37,837 nt of DNA from Desulfocapsa sp. GTDB taxonomy: Bacteria; Desulfobacterota; Desulfobulbia; Desulfobulbales; Desulfocapsaceae. A program made the translations under genes and the position numbers. Where the stretch lies: positions 1 to 37,837 of the forward strand of contig VMSP01000012.1 in the NCBI GenBank assembly GCA_013792135.1. The letters are read 5' to 3'. The notes beneath the pieces are model-generated. The model did no database searches. It was not told the origin of the DNA and saw nothing but the letters and a program-made list of their open reading frames with translations. Shown one piece after another: positions 1 to 7,654 of this stretch (position 1 is the stretch's first letter; each line of letters starts with the position of its first letter).

Positions 1-156
1 AATACAAGGTTTTTTCTCTTTTTTGCTCCACCAGCAACATGAGTGGCCGTGAAAAGGCTTGCACAGGTCACTTCATACAGAAACAGAGGTTTACTATACA
101 GTTTTTGAAGATATGATCTTCCCATATCGGGAATAGCTGACATAAAACAAGGAACA

Positions 157-501
157 ATGCTTGAGACAAAGCCAACTTTGTTTATTTTCCCTTTTTTTGT
201 CGGGGGCGTTGCTGGTTTTTTAATCGGTAATATGAAGGATAAATTATTGAAACTTAATGCCGACCTGGAACTTCTAGTGAAACAAAGAACGGCAGAACTT
301 CAACAAGTACATGTGGAATTAAAGAAACTGCGAGGTCTTCTTCCGTTATGCAGCTATTGCAAAACCACTCGGGATGATACCAGATTTTGGGAGCAGGCTG
401 ATGTCACTCTTAGTATTTGTCCTGATTGCATGAAAGAACATTACCCTGAAGAGTATGAGGCAATGCAATTTAAACAGGTAGGTGTTAATGGTGTGATTTA
501 A
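157..501 (+). CDS. Small membrane-anchored protein with coiled coil and C-terminal CxxC...CxxC zinc-type tail
   Basis: 114 residues. ATG follows an AAGGA Shine-Dalgarno by 5 bases. One hydrophobic helix (about residues 8-24) is followed by a charged coiled coil (about 28-60) and then a tail with GLLPLCSYCK, RDD, W, and CPDC before YPEEYE. This Cys-containing tail is common at the C-terminus of PAS, GAF or response-regulator proteins of Deltaproteobacteria (established pattern, from memory), where it probably binds a metal. Here it stands without any sensor or output domain. It could be a stand-alone redox or metal-responsive membrane element, or what remains of a longer signalling protein. 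The coding call is fairly secure; the function is not known. Confidence 0.7.
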   Translation: MLETKPTLFIFPFFVGGVAGFLIGNMKDKLLKLNADLELLVKQRTAELQQVHVELKKLRGLLPLCSYCKTTRDDTRFWEQADVTLSICPDCMKEHYPEEYEAMQFKQVGVNGVI

Positions 502-861
502 GATATTACGAAGAAGTAGTACTCTGAGATGAAAATATTTTTTTTTCATTGGGCGATTATCATTATTGATGAGTTGATGGCTAAGGTGATGCGGTGGTAT
601 CGGAGAAATGAGGTTGTTTTTTTTTAAAGGTGGGGGAAGAATCGAGGAAAATTATAACACCTTCGAGGTGTGTCACCATCATCTACCTGAACATTATCGC
701 CATTCAGGATTTATTCGACTCGATATGAAGCGTTGAAGAACTACCGAGATCATCTGCTGCCGTTTACCATCCCGAATGTTCTTTTATGCCGCTGCAATAT
801 CGGTGGGAAAAAAGAAAATTCCGGTCACCCATTGCCGGCTAACCCTTGAGGGAGAATACCC
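502..861. other. 360-bp gap, no confident gene
   Basis: No open frame with a credible start. The plus strand has short protein-like stretches in two frames (about 640-740 and 735-840) split by a stop near 735, which may be a worn-out coding remnant that I cannot assign. A short A/T hairpin (ATGAAAA / TTTTCAT, about 530-550) may end transcription of the preceding gene. The last bases carry the ribosome-binding site of the next gene. Confidence 0.4.
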
Positions 862-3312
862 TTGTCACCTTCCGGACCAAAAAAGAATCAACTCAAACAG
901 TTTGAAACCATCCGCGGGGAACTGAAAAAGATTGTTCTCGATCAGGACAGCGCTATCGATGAGGTGGTGGACGCCTTTATTCATATGGACTTCCGTCCGC
1001 CCAAGGAGGCGGAGCCCAAGGCGATCTTCACCTTTCTCGGTCCGCCTGACGTGGGCAAGATCTATCTGGCCCGGGTGCTCTGCAGCATGCTCAAGGAGTA
1101 TAAGGGTTTTAAACATTTTGATCTGGAACGCTACAGCAATTCGGAAAGCGGCGACCTTCTCCTTGGCCCCCAGATGGTCGACCAGGAGAATGAGGAAGGC
1201 GAGCTGTTCCGGTTTCTCCGTGCCACTCCCCGTGCCATTATACTTTTTGAGTCCATTGAAATGGCGAGCAATCAGCTGCAGATGGCGCTGCTTGATCTGA
1301 TAACTAAAGATGAGCTGGAGAGCGGCATTAATTGCCGTGGGGTGATTTTTATCTTCACCTCCACCCTTGGTAGTACCCTTTATCAGGGCAAGGAATTTCA
1401 GGCAACCTTCCAGCACCGCAAGGCCCGAGCCCAAGGCTTGATCATGGATGCCATTGCCAAAGAAAAGAAGGTGGGAGACGAGACTGTCCAGGCGGCTATT
1501 GCCTCGAAGCTCCTGGCTACCCTGGCCCAGAATTATATCATTCTTTTTAATCGGCTGGGCATTAACGCCATGGTTCGCATCGGCACGGATTCCTTGTTGC
1601 AGCTGGCCGAACATTTTCGGGACAAGGGTATTGGACTCGATTTCCCCGATCTCAAGGGATTGGTTGCCCTCCTGGTTCTCTCCCTGGGGCCTGCGATCTC
1701 TGCGAAAAAGGTGAAGCAAAAGCTGCCTGACGAGGTACTCTTTAAGATAACCCGCAGTCTACGGAAATTGACCTCATCTCCAGCCCGGTTCGTCTTCAAG
1801 TTGACCAAGAAAGCCGAAGCCTCGCTGCACAGGCTCGCTGAGGCCGGAGATCAGCTTCTGCCTCAGCTCTACAAGAAGAACCAGACCGTGGAGCTGACCT
1901 GGAAGGAGTACCAGAGAGGGGAAAACCTTATCTTCAGCCTGGTCAGGGCAGAAACCCGTGCGCTTCCCAAGGGAAAAGGGCTGTTGCGGAATGAACGGCC
2001 TGCCATCGAATTTTCCGAGATTGGTTTTACAGATATTGCCGGCAACCGCCAGACTAAAACCATCTTGAAGCAGATCATCAATACCCTGAAAAAACCCGAG
2101 CTGGTGAAGAAGTTTTCCATCAGCATGCCCAAGGGAATGTTGTTGTACGGGCCGCCAGGGGTCGGAAAAACTCTGCTGGGTAAGGCCTTTGCCCGGGAGG
2201 CTGGCCGGCCCTACATCTACGTCTCCCGCACTGAGCTGTTTGACTCCGAGTATATCCGTCTGGTTTATCTCAAGGCACGTGAATACGCGCCCAGTATCGT
2301 TTTCCTGGATGGTATTGACGTCAAGGGGGTGATGGAAGGGGTGCTGGCCGGAGTGCCTGCCGATCAACTTGCTCTCGAGATTGACGCACTTTCCGACGAT
2401 CCGGAGGAGTCGGTGTTCACCGTGGTCACGGCGGTGAGTCGGGAGGAGGTGCCGGAGCTGCTCATCGAGCCTGAACGTATCGACACCTTTGTTGAGACGC
2501 CGGAGCTTGACCGGGAGGCGAGGCGTTTTTTCATCGAACAGATCCTCAAGAAACCCAACGACGGCAAGATCGATGTGGACAAGGTGGTCCGCTACATCTC
2601 CGGTATGAACGGCTATGAACTGCAGCGCATCGGTAAGGAGGCCTCACTCCATGCCATCCGTCACGGCCTCGCCTGCATCAGTGAAGAGATTCTCATCGAG
2701 CAGATCAATATCATCAAATACGGCTCAAAACTGGAGAAGAAGCATATCCGTAATCTGGAGGAAGACCTGCGTCAGACCGCCTTCCATGAGGCTGGCCATG
2801 CGGTGCTCTCCTACCTGTTGCTCCCGGATGTCAAAATCGAACAGGTCACCATTGCCCCGCGCCTGCGGACACTGGGGTTCATCTCCTACAGTTTTGAGGA
2901 TTTTCCCAGTAACCTTTCCAAGGAAGAGATGTTCAATAACATCTGTGTGCTAATGGCCGGAAGAATTGCCAGCATGAAAAAATTTGGCGCCAAGGGCATG
3001 GATACCGGGGCGGCCAGCGACCTTGAGGAGGCGACACATCAGGCCTATCTCGCCATTACCAACTTGGGTATGGACGAGGAGTTGGGTTTTGTCCATACCG
3101 ACACTCTGACCCACAACGTCAATCCTCAGTTTTTCCGGGAGGTGGTGGAGCGTCAGGTCCGTGTCTGGATCGACAAGGCTACCAAAAGGGCTGGTGAGCT
3201 GGTGGAAACCAACTGGCAGCAGATAGAGACCCTGGCCGCCATCCTGATCCGGCAGGAAATTGTCGATGGTGCTGAACTGGAACGGATCATGGACGAGAAA
3301 AGACGGGCGTGA
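862..3312 (+). CDS. FtsH-like M41 metalloprotease with an extra N-terminal ClpB-like AAA domain; ATPase motifs degenerate
   Basis: 816 residues. TTG start behind GAGGGAG (848-854). Residues about 20-210 resemble the second AAA domain of ClpA/ClpB, but its Walker A is GPPDVGKI (60-67, no Ser/Thr) and its Walker B acid pair is replaced (LFESIE). A second, FtsH-type AAA domain (about 385-600) has a good Walker A, GPPGVGKT (430-437), yet Walker B reads FLDGID (D483, G484 instead of Glu). The FVG pore-loop segment is missing and the arginine-finger segment is altered (EPERIDTF). The C-terminal M41 peptidase looks intact: HEAGH at 642-646 and a third zinc ligand D720, spaced 74 residues from the second His as in E. 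coli FtsH. No N-terminal membrane helices are seen, so it is probably cytoplasmic. Likely an unusual protease whose ATP hydrolysis is weak or lost. Confidence 0.85.
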   Translation: MSPSGPKKNQLKQFETIRGELKKIVLDQDSAIDEVVDAFIHMDFRPPKEAEPKAIFTFLGPPDVGKIYLARVLCSMLKEYKGFKHFDLERYSNSESGDLLLGPQMVDQENEEGELFRFLRATPRAIILFESIEMASNQLQMALLDLITKDELESGINCRGVIFIFTSTLGSTLYQGKEFQATFQHRKARAQGLIMDAIAKEKKVGDETVQAAIASKLLATLAQNYIILFNRLGINAMVRIGTDSLLQLAEHFRDKGIGLDFPDLKGLVALLVLSLGPAISAKKVKQKLPDEVLFKITRSLRKLTSSPARFVFKLTKKAEASLHRLAEAGDQLLPQLYKKNQTVELTWKEYQRGENLIFSLVRAETRALPKGKGLLRNERPAIEFSEIGFTDIAGNRQTKTILKQIINTLKKPELVKKFSISMPKGMLLYGPPGVGKTLLGKAFAREAGRPYIYVSRTELFDSEYIRLVYLKAREYAPSIVFLDGIDVKGVMEGVLAGVPADQLALEIDALSDDPEESVFTVVTAVSREEVPELLIEPERIDTFVETPELDREARRFFIEQILKKPNDGKIDVDKVVRYISGMNGYELQRIGKEASLHAIRHGLACISEEILIEQINIIKYGSKLEKKHIRNLEEDLRQTAFHEAGHAVLSYLLLPDVKIEQVTIAPRLRTLGFISYSFEDFPSNLSKEEMFNNICVLMAGRIASMKKFGAKGMDTGAASDLEEATHQAYLAITNLGMDEELGFVHTDTLTHNVNPQFFREVVERQVRVWIDKATKRAGELVETNWQQIETLAAILIRQEIVDGAELERIMDEKRRA

Positions 3313-3428
3313 AGCAAGAAGACCTGAGATCCCGTGTTCACGTGAATGTGTTAATGTTGAAAATAACTCTGTCCCTTTTTTGTGCGCAAATTTCCGGGAC
3401 CAGCTCTCTTCTCAATTAAGGAGGCAAT

Positions 3429-3749
3429 ATGAAAAGGATATTGATTTCAACGCTTATTGCAGGGTCATTGCTGACGGGACGGCCTGTGTAGTGATGCAGG
3501 AGGGCGGGGCGGCTACCATTCAGGTGGAGTAATAATAGCCCCCTTCTTCCGCCTGTCGTAGTGTTGGACGTAGAGACGTATTATTTTTACAGTGACTTTC
3601 ACTATCATTACATAAACGACAGGTGGTACTACTCGAAGTCAAGGCGTGGGCCTTGGGCTGAATTGCCAAGAGACCGCTACCCCAGAGAGGTCAGGTTCAA
3701 GAACGACAGGAGGCAGGACAGATATCGCGACCATGATAACCGTCGTTAA
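3429..3749 (+). pseudogene. Broken copy of the Tyr-rich lipoprotein gene at 11329
   Basis: This stretch aligns along its whole length, including the AAGGAGGCAAT ribosome-binding site, with the intact gene at 11329-11673. A 5-bp duplication-like insertion (GACGG) just before the lipobox Cys shifts the frame and gives a TAG stop at 3489-3491 after 20 codons. Further small indels follow. The rest of the protein reappears in another frame from 3561 to 3749, still encoding the WYYS, RRGPWAEL and RDRYPREVRF segments. Similarity stops at the end of the gene, so only the gene and its Shine-Dalgarno region were duplicated. It cannot make the lipoprotein. Confidence 0.85.
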
Positions 3750-4188
3750 TGATAGTGACCAGCCGGCAGTGACAATCACAGCACAAGCCACATCACCTCC
3801 TTATAAAAATGCTTAAAATCATCGAAGATGTGAATCATGTTTTATAATCCTTTTGCTTTTACAAACTGGGCATCGAAGACTGAATTTCTTTCTGGATACG
3901 GTGAAAATTACGTTTCCTTTCCTGTATTTTGTACGAATATAGTGATACCCCGCGATACCAAAACCATGATAGTGTAAATACGTGGATATGTAGAAACCTC
4001 CTTATCTTTTGCTTGGTTGTTTTGATAAGGGGTACATGTCCATTCTTTTTACTATTCATTTATTTTGGGCAAGTACGCTCAATCAGGAAGAACCATTTTT
4101 TTGTATGTATCCTCATGAAAACGATGACTTGCGAGAGGGGGATGTTCAAAATTTCAGAATACTCTTGGTTGATACAAGTCTTTGAGAA
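3750..4188. other. About 440-bp AT-rich gap
   Basis: AT-rich sequence. A plus-strand frame (3929-4243) is open for 104 codons but has no ribosome-binding site, an unusual composition, and overlaps the better-supported minus-strand Cys-rich gene, so it is not called. Nothing else is recognised. Confidence 0.4.
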
Positions 4189-4374
4189 TCACGGGGAAGA
4201 TTTTTTATGGGTCACCACACCACTGAGTCCCACACATTCCTGACAATATTTCTGGTCGGTGGATTCACTCTGACAGTCAGGGCAGTATTTTTTGCCGCAT
4301 CCATGGCAGGCGTTGAGAGTGGATGAATCAACTTCTTTTTCACAGATCTGACAGATTATCTTTTCGTTTGCCAT
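4189..4374 (-). CDS. 61-residue protein with four CxxC pairs (zinc-ribbon type)
   Basis: ATG at 4374 is preceded on the minus strand by GAGGTG at good spacing. Eight cysteines form four CxxC pairs at residues 8/11, 23/26, 31/34 and 44/47, which would fit two zinc-binding knuckles or one RING/B-box-like cross-brace. There is no signal peptide or membrane helix, so it is probably cytoplasmic. The Cys spacing and the Shine-Dalgarno make a real gene likely even though it is short and stands alone between plus-strand genes. The function is unknown; nucleic-acid or protein binding is a guess. Confidence 0.7.
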   Translation of the reverse strand: MANEKIICQICEKEVDSSTLNACHGCGKKYCPDCQSESTDQKYCQECVGLSGVVTHKKSSP

Positions 4375-4649
4375 TGGTCACCTCATTGTGGACGTTTCTT
4401 TTTAGCTTATCATAATTTAAGGTGATTCTGAATGCATTTGTATAAAGAAATAGTCTCCATTTCTCCTCTGGATAGCAGGGTGTTTTTTGTAGAAAAAGGA
4501 GAATTGATAACAGCTAAGGAAAAAAATATTTTCCGAAGGGTGACCGCTATTTTTTTTTTGGAGAAAGCCTTTACCTATAATTGATCTGGATGATACTATA
4601 ACATAGAATCACTTCACCTCAAGCTTGGCTCATTGGTAATGGAGAGCAT

Positions 4650-4891
4650 ATGAAAAGTGTGGGTATGGTCGTTCACAAATTTATCCATGCTGAGGGGAGC
4701 TGCAGGCCTCTGATAAATTGCTGGTTGCAGCAAACGTTATTTCACAAAATCCGCAGGCTATGCAGTTGAGATATCTCCAGACCCTGAATGATATCTCAAC
4801 TGATAAAAATACAACGACCATTGTCTTTTCCTTACCTATATATATCCTTAAAGGACTGGTGCAGACGAAAAGCGGCAGGGAGGAATCATAA
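4650..4891 (+). pseudogene. Frameshifted C-terminal fragment of a slipin/stomatin-like (SPFH) protein
   Basis: From 4697 to the TAA at 4889-4891 the frame encodes ELQASDKL, then AMQLRYLQTL and TTTIVFSLP, the conserved C-terminal part of bacterial slipins (SPFH/Band 7 family). Upstream, the frame starting at ATG 4650 (behind GGAG) encodes FIHAEG, the residues that normally come just before. The two frames join if a single G was lost in the GGGG run at 4694-4697. The large N-terminal SPFH part is absent. It is a truncated and frameshifted relic. The final stop overlaps the ATG of a 31-codon frame. Confidence 0.75.
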
Positions 4892-4986
4892 TGGATAAGT
4901 CCAAGAACCAGGATGACATGCTGCAGGTTATGGCCCTGGATTGTTCCTGGCGGCTGATGACAGTTACGGAGAAATTGGAGTTCTAG
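4891..4986 (+). CDS. Possible 31-residue ORF downstream of the slipin relic
   Basis: Starts with ATG overlapping the stop of the slipin relic (TAATG), with AGGGAGG at 4877-4883 as a possible ribosome-binding site, and ends with TAG at 4984-4986. No recognisable domain. It might be the start of a truncated gene that once followed the slipin, or a chance frame. Low confidence. Confidence 0.25.
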   Translation: MDKSKNQDDMLQVMALDCSWRLMTVTEKLEF

Positions 4987-5023
4987 CCAAATCTGGCCTT
5001 TTTTATCCTGGATACCATTACAA

Positions 5024-5353
5024 ATGGTGCGATCTCAAAGAGAAATGATGAAAAATATCCCAAAACCATCAAATCAACCTGCATGTGACAGACCCGACTA
5101 TCTGGAACGACGTAAATCTTCATCCCGACGGAAAACTGAAGACCGACGTTCTAAGGAAGAAAGACGTTTTGACAGTCGGGTGGCAAGGGTTAGCGTGCGC
5201 AAGAAGATCAAGGCTTGGCTTCGATCACTGATCCGTTCACGTCTAGGTGTTGATCGGCGTAAAAAACGTGATCAGCGTAGAAATGTAGATCGGCGTCAGC
5301 AACGGCTAGAATCTATCCTGACCCAGAATGAAATAGCCGATCTTCTCTCTTAG
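5024..5353 (+). CDS. Arg-rich hypothetical protein with ERR/DRR repeats
   Basis: 109 residues, very basic. The N-terminal half has repeated DRR, ERR and SRR units, the middle is a basic amphipathic stretch (KKIKAWLRSLIRSRLG), and a second DRR cluster is followed by an acidic end (LTQNEIADLLS). No signal peptide or membrane helix. Arg-rich xRR repeats of this sort occur as linkers in deltaproteobacterial regulators; on its own it could bind RNA, DNA or acidic lipid, but this is guesswork. The first ATG has only a weak upstream purine run, and ATG at 5045 is an alternative start. A hairpin follows directly. Confidence 0.55.
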   Translation: MVRSQREMMKNIPKPSNQPACDRPDYLERRKSSSRRKTEDRRSKEERRFDSRVARVSVRKKIKAWLRSLIRSRLGVDRRKKRDQRRNVDRRQQRLESILTQNEIADLLS

Positions 5354-5384
5354 AAGAAAAAGGGGGAAGATTTTTTTTTCTTCT
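5352..5384 (+). terminator. Probable terminator
   Basis: AGAAGAAAAA (5352-5361) can pair with TTTTTCTTCT (5375-5384). The stem is A/T-rich and contains a T-run, overlapping the stop codon of the Arg-rich gene. Confidence 0.5.
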
Positions 5385-5462
5385 TTGGGTTCACCTGTCC
5401 GCGCAGTTCAATCTGCCGACCTCGTTTTTTCGAAATCTCTTGCTCAAACTTTCTGTTTCCCG

Positions 5463-5552
5463 TTAGCTGTCCCCGTTAGGTGGCCGGTTGTAACCGCGCT
5501 GGATGATATGATGTGGACAATTGTTGATGGTTAACCTGGCGAGACGAGGCAT
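5463..5552 (-). pseudogene. N-terminal fragment of a REP-associated (Y1/IS200-like) transposase
   Basis: Reading from 5552 on the minus strand gives MPRLARLTINNCPHHIIQRG, the typical first residues of REP-associated tyrosine transposases (Y1_Tnp family), including the PHHIIQRG segment. The frame then ends after about 29 codons, well before the HUH and catalytic Tyr motifs. The rest of the gene is not found next to it. A 5' fragment of a decayed element. Confidence 0.7.
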
Positions 5553-5629
5553 GTAAAGAGGTTGCCACAGGCTGGAGAGAATGTCAAAAATAAATCTGTT
5601 ACCTTTTGTGCTCTTCCCCCGTTTCAAAA

Positions 5630-5655
5630 AAGATGTATGTCCTGAACCGGACATT
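5630..5655. repeat. Short inverted repeat near the transposase relic
   Basis: ATGTCC and GGACAT flank TGAACC, forming an imperfect palindrome just upstream of the transposase fragment. REP-type palindromes usually lie beside such transposases, so this may be a leftover. Only one copy was noticed here. Confidence 0.3.
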
Positions 5656-5666
5656 ACTGACCCCAT

Positions 5667-6102
5667 TTATGATGACAGAGTATTTATGAAACTCTACTAC
5701 TACAAGGTAGTAAGAGGAACGCCATAATATCTGGGAAGAGTCATATCTCATCTGTCATCCAGTAACATGAAAAAGACAGGGGAATGAGTCACATATGACC
5801 ATCGGTTAAATATGACCATTGTTATGCATAGTTGTTAATGGCAGTTCTGCAGATACCTTCTTAGCAAATTGTTCCTAAAAATCAGAATGATGGGTGACAT
5901 GATGCTGAGCGTCTGGAATCTGGCATAAAGATTGCTTTAAGTAGAGTGAACAGTGGCACAAATATTTCTATTTGGTGCCTCATTGCAGCCATCCTAATCA
6001 CTTATCCATATGGAAAGAAGTAACATTAGGCGGTTGAAGGTGATTGTCGGCCGATTCTCCGTTCTATAACCAGGACGGCAAAGAGGAACAAAGGAGGATG
6101 AA
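5667..6102. other. About 435-bp gap upstream of the His-rich lipoprotein
   Basis: No credible gene. A small hairpin (CTACTAC ... GTAGTA, about 5694-5712) is present. A TGGCAC at about 5952 resembles the -24 half of a sigma-54 promoter, but the expected -12 element is poor. A strong AAAGGAGGATGAA ribosome-binding site lies at the right end. Confidence 0.35.
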
Positions 6103-6285
6103 ATGAAGAGAAGCATTATGCTGGGAATGGTATTGGTGACAATGCTTGTATCTCTTAGCGGATGTTTTGTGGGATATCCTGAGCATGACAGGGACGGAGG
6201 ACATGATAGGGGTTCGAGACATGACCATGACAGGGGTGATAGGCATTACCATGACAGGGACGGAGAACATGATGAAAGGAGATAA
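6103..6285 (+). CDS. Small His/Asp/Arg-rich lipoprotein
   Basis: 60 residues with an excellent Shine-Dalgarno (AAAGGAGG). A lipoprotein signal ends at LSGC with Cys21 as the lipidation site. The mature part of about 40 residues is built of HDRD, HDRG and HYHDRD units with seven His (28, 34, 40, 42, 48, 50, 56) and many Asp and Arg. It is expected to be anchored to the inner or outer membrane. His/Asp clusters suggest binding of divalent metal, but this is inference. Similar short repetitive lipoproteins are common in Deltaproteobacteria and are uncharacterised. Confidence 0.7.
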   Translation: MKRSIMLGMVLVTMLVSLSGCFVGYPEHDRDGGHDRGSRHDHDRGDRHYHDRDGEHDERR

Positions 6286-6549
6286 AATCTGTGCATCCCG
6301 GAAGCTGGTCAAGCCCTAAGGTCATATTTGAGCACAAGGTAAGACCCATGCTTGCGCAAGATGATTTTGTAAGGTCATCCCAATAGGTGTGAAGCGTAAA
6401 AAAGGTATCGTACAAATGAGCGGCTTCATTAATTCGTAAAAGGCCGTCGGAAAAACGGATCAGACACTCGCATCTGGTCACACTGCGTTCGGAGTACAGG
6501 CGCCGTATCCGGAAGATATGCAAGATCGACAATATAAAAGGAAAAAAAT

Positions 6550-7374
6550 ATGAAAAAAGTAAAATGGATATTTGTGACGCTGATGATCGCCTGCCTCTTG
6601 CCAGGTTGTGCCCAAATGGGCCAGACGACGAAAGCATCTTCATCTTCGGTCATGGACCGAGTCATTTCTCAAGGTGAGCTGCGAGTGGGAGTCTCCGGGG
6701 ACATGCCGCCTATGAACTTCCTCACCAAGGAGGACAAGGTCATCGGCATGGATGTCGACTTGGCCACGATGATCGCCGACGGCATGGGTGTCAAACTGAA
6801 TGTGCAGAGGATCGATTTTTCAGGCCTGCTGCCAGCCCTGGAATCCGGAAGCATCGATATGATCGTCTCCAACATGACCATGACGCCGGACCGCAACCTT
6901 CAAGTGGCATTCGTGGGGCCTTATTTTATTTCCGGCAAGGCGTTTCTCACCAAAGGCAGCAGTGTCGCCCAGGCCAAGGGGTTGCCTGATATCAACAGCG
7001 GGCAATTCACCTTTGTCGCCTTGAAGGAGTCCACCAGCGAAGAGGTGATCCGGGAGGGCGCGCCCCAGGCCAAATTGCTGACGTCCAGCACCCAGGACGA
7101 GGCCATCCAGATGGTGATCGACGGCAATGCCGATGCCATGATTGCCGACTACCCCATCTGTGTCATCGCGGCGTACCGTAACCCGGAGGCGGGCTTGGTC
7201 TCCGTTGAGGCCCCCATCACTTACGAGCCCATCGGCATCGCCGTGGCCAAGGGCGACCCCCACCTGCTCAACTGGCTGGGTAACTTCCTGGACAGCCTGG
7301 AAAATTCTGGATACATGAATGAACTGAGGGAAAAATGGTTCGCCCAGTCTAACTGGCTGTCACAGATGAAATAA
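6550..7374 (+). CDS. Solute-binding lipoprotein, bacterial extracellular binding protein family 3 (polar amino-acid type)
   Basis: 274 residues. AAAAGGA ribosome-binding site. A lipoprotein signal ends in LLPGC with Cys20. The mature protein is a two-lobed family 3 binding domain: GELRVGVSGDMPPMNF, GMDVDLATMIADGMG, then SGLLPALESGSIDMIVSNMTMTP (the conserved stretch of amino-acid binding proteins) and a C-terminal lobe with IGIAVAKGDPHLLNWLG. It should capture an amino acid or similar small solute in the periplasm. No permease or ATPase gene lies nearby, so it either serves a transporter elsewhere or acts as a sensor. A strong terminator follows. Confidence 0.85.
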   Translation: MKKVKWIFVTLMIACLLPGCAQMGQTTKASSSSVMDRVISQGELRVGVSGDMPPMNFLTKEDKVIGMDVDLATMIADGMGVKLNVQRIDFSGLLPALESGSIDMIVSNMTMTPDRNLQVAFVGPYFISGKAFLTKGSSVAQAKGLPDINSGQFTFVALKESTSEEVIREGAPQAKLLTSSTQDEAIQMVIDGNADAMIADYPICVIAAYRNPEAGLVSVEAPITYEPIGIAVAKGDPHLLNWLGNFLDSLENSGYMNELREKWFAQSNWLSQMK

Positions 7375-7375
7375 C

Positions 7376-7474
7376 ATGAACGCTGAATTCATGCATTGTT
7401 ATGCTCCCATCACCGCAGAAGGAAGCGTTTATTTGAGCAAGGCAGCGGAACGGATTACGGGCTGGAAACAATGA
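7376..7474 (+). CDS. Possible 32-residue ORF behind the binding protein
   Basis: An ATG two bases after the preceding stop opens a 32-codon frame ending at TGA 7472-7474, before the terminator at 7496. No Shine-Dalgarno of note and no recognisable domain. It may be a leader-sized peptide, a relic, or noise. Confidence 0.2.
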   Translation: MNAEFMHCYAPITAEGSVYLSKAAERITGWKQ

Positions 7475-7495
7475 ACGTGATTGGCCGCCGTTGTT

Positions 7496-7530
7496 AAGGC
7501 CAACCAAGGATTAATTGGTTGGCCTTTGTT
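7496..7530 (+). terminator. Rho-independent terminator of the binding-protein gene
   Basis: Perfect 12-bp stem AAGGCCAACCAA (7496-7507) with TTGGTTGGCCTT (7515-7526), 7-base loop, followed by TGTTTT. Strong GC core. Confidence 0.85.
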
Positions 7531-7654
7531 TTAATGTTAAAATCAAACGCTCCAGAGGCTTACATGAACAAGCAATCTTTTTTGACCAATGATCTGGCTA
7601 TGCTCACGCGATCACGCAAGCAAATCTGGACAGCGTAAGCATCATGGAGCTTTT

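Noticed and set aside
3929-4243. 104-codon plus-strand frame
   Set aside because: No Shine-Dalgarno, odd composition, and it overlaps the better-supported Cys-rich minus-strand gene.
5950-5970. Sigma-54 promoter candidate (TGGCAC)
   Set aside because: The -12 GC element is missing at the required spacing.
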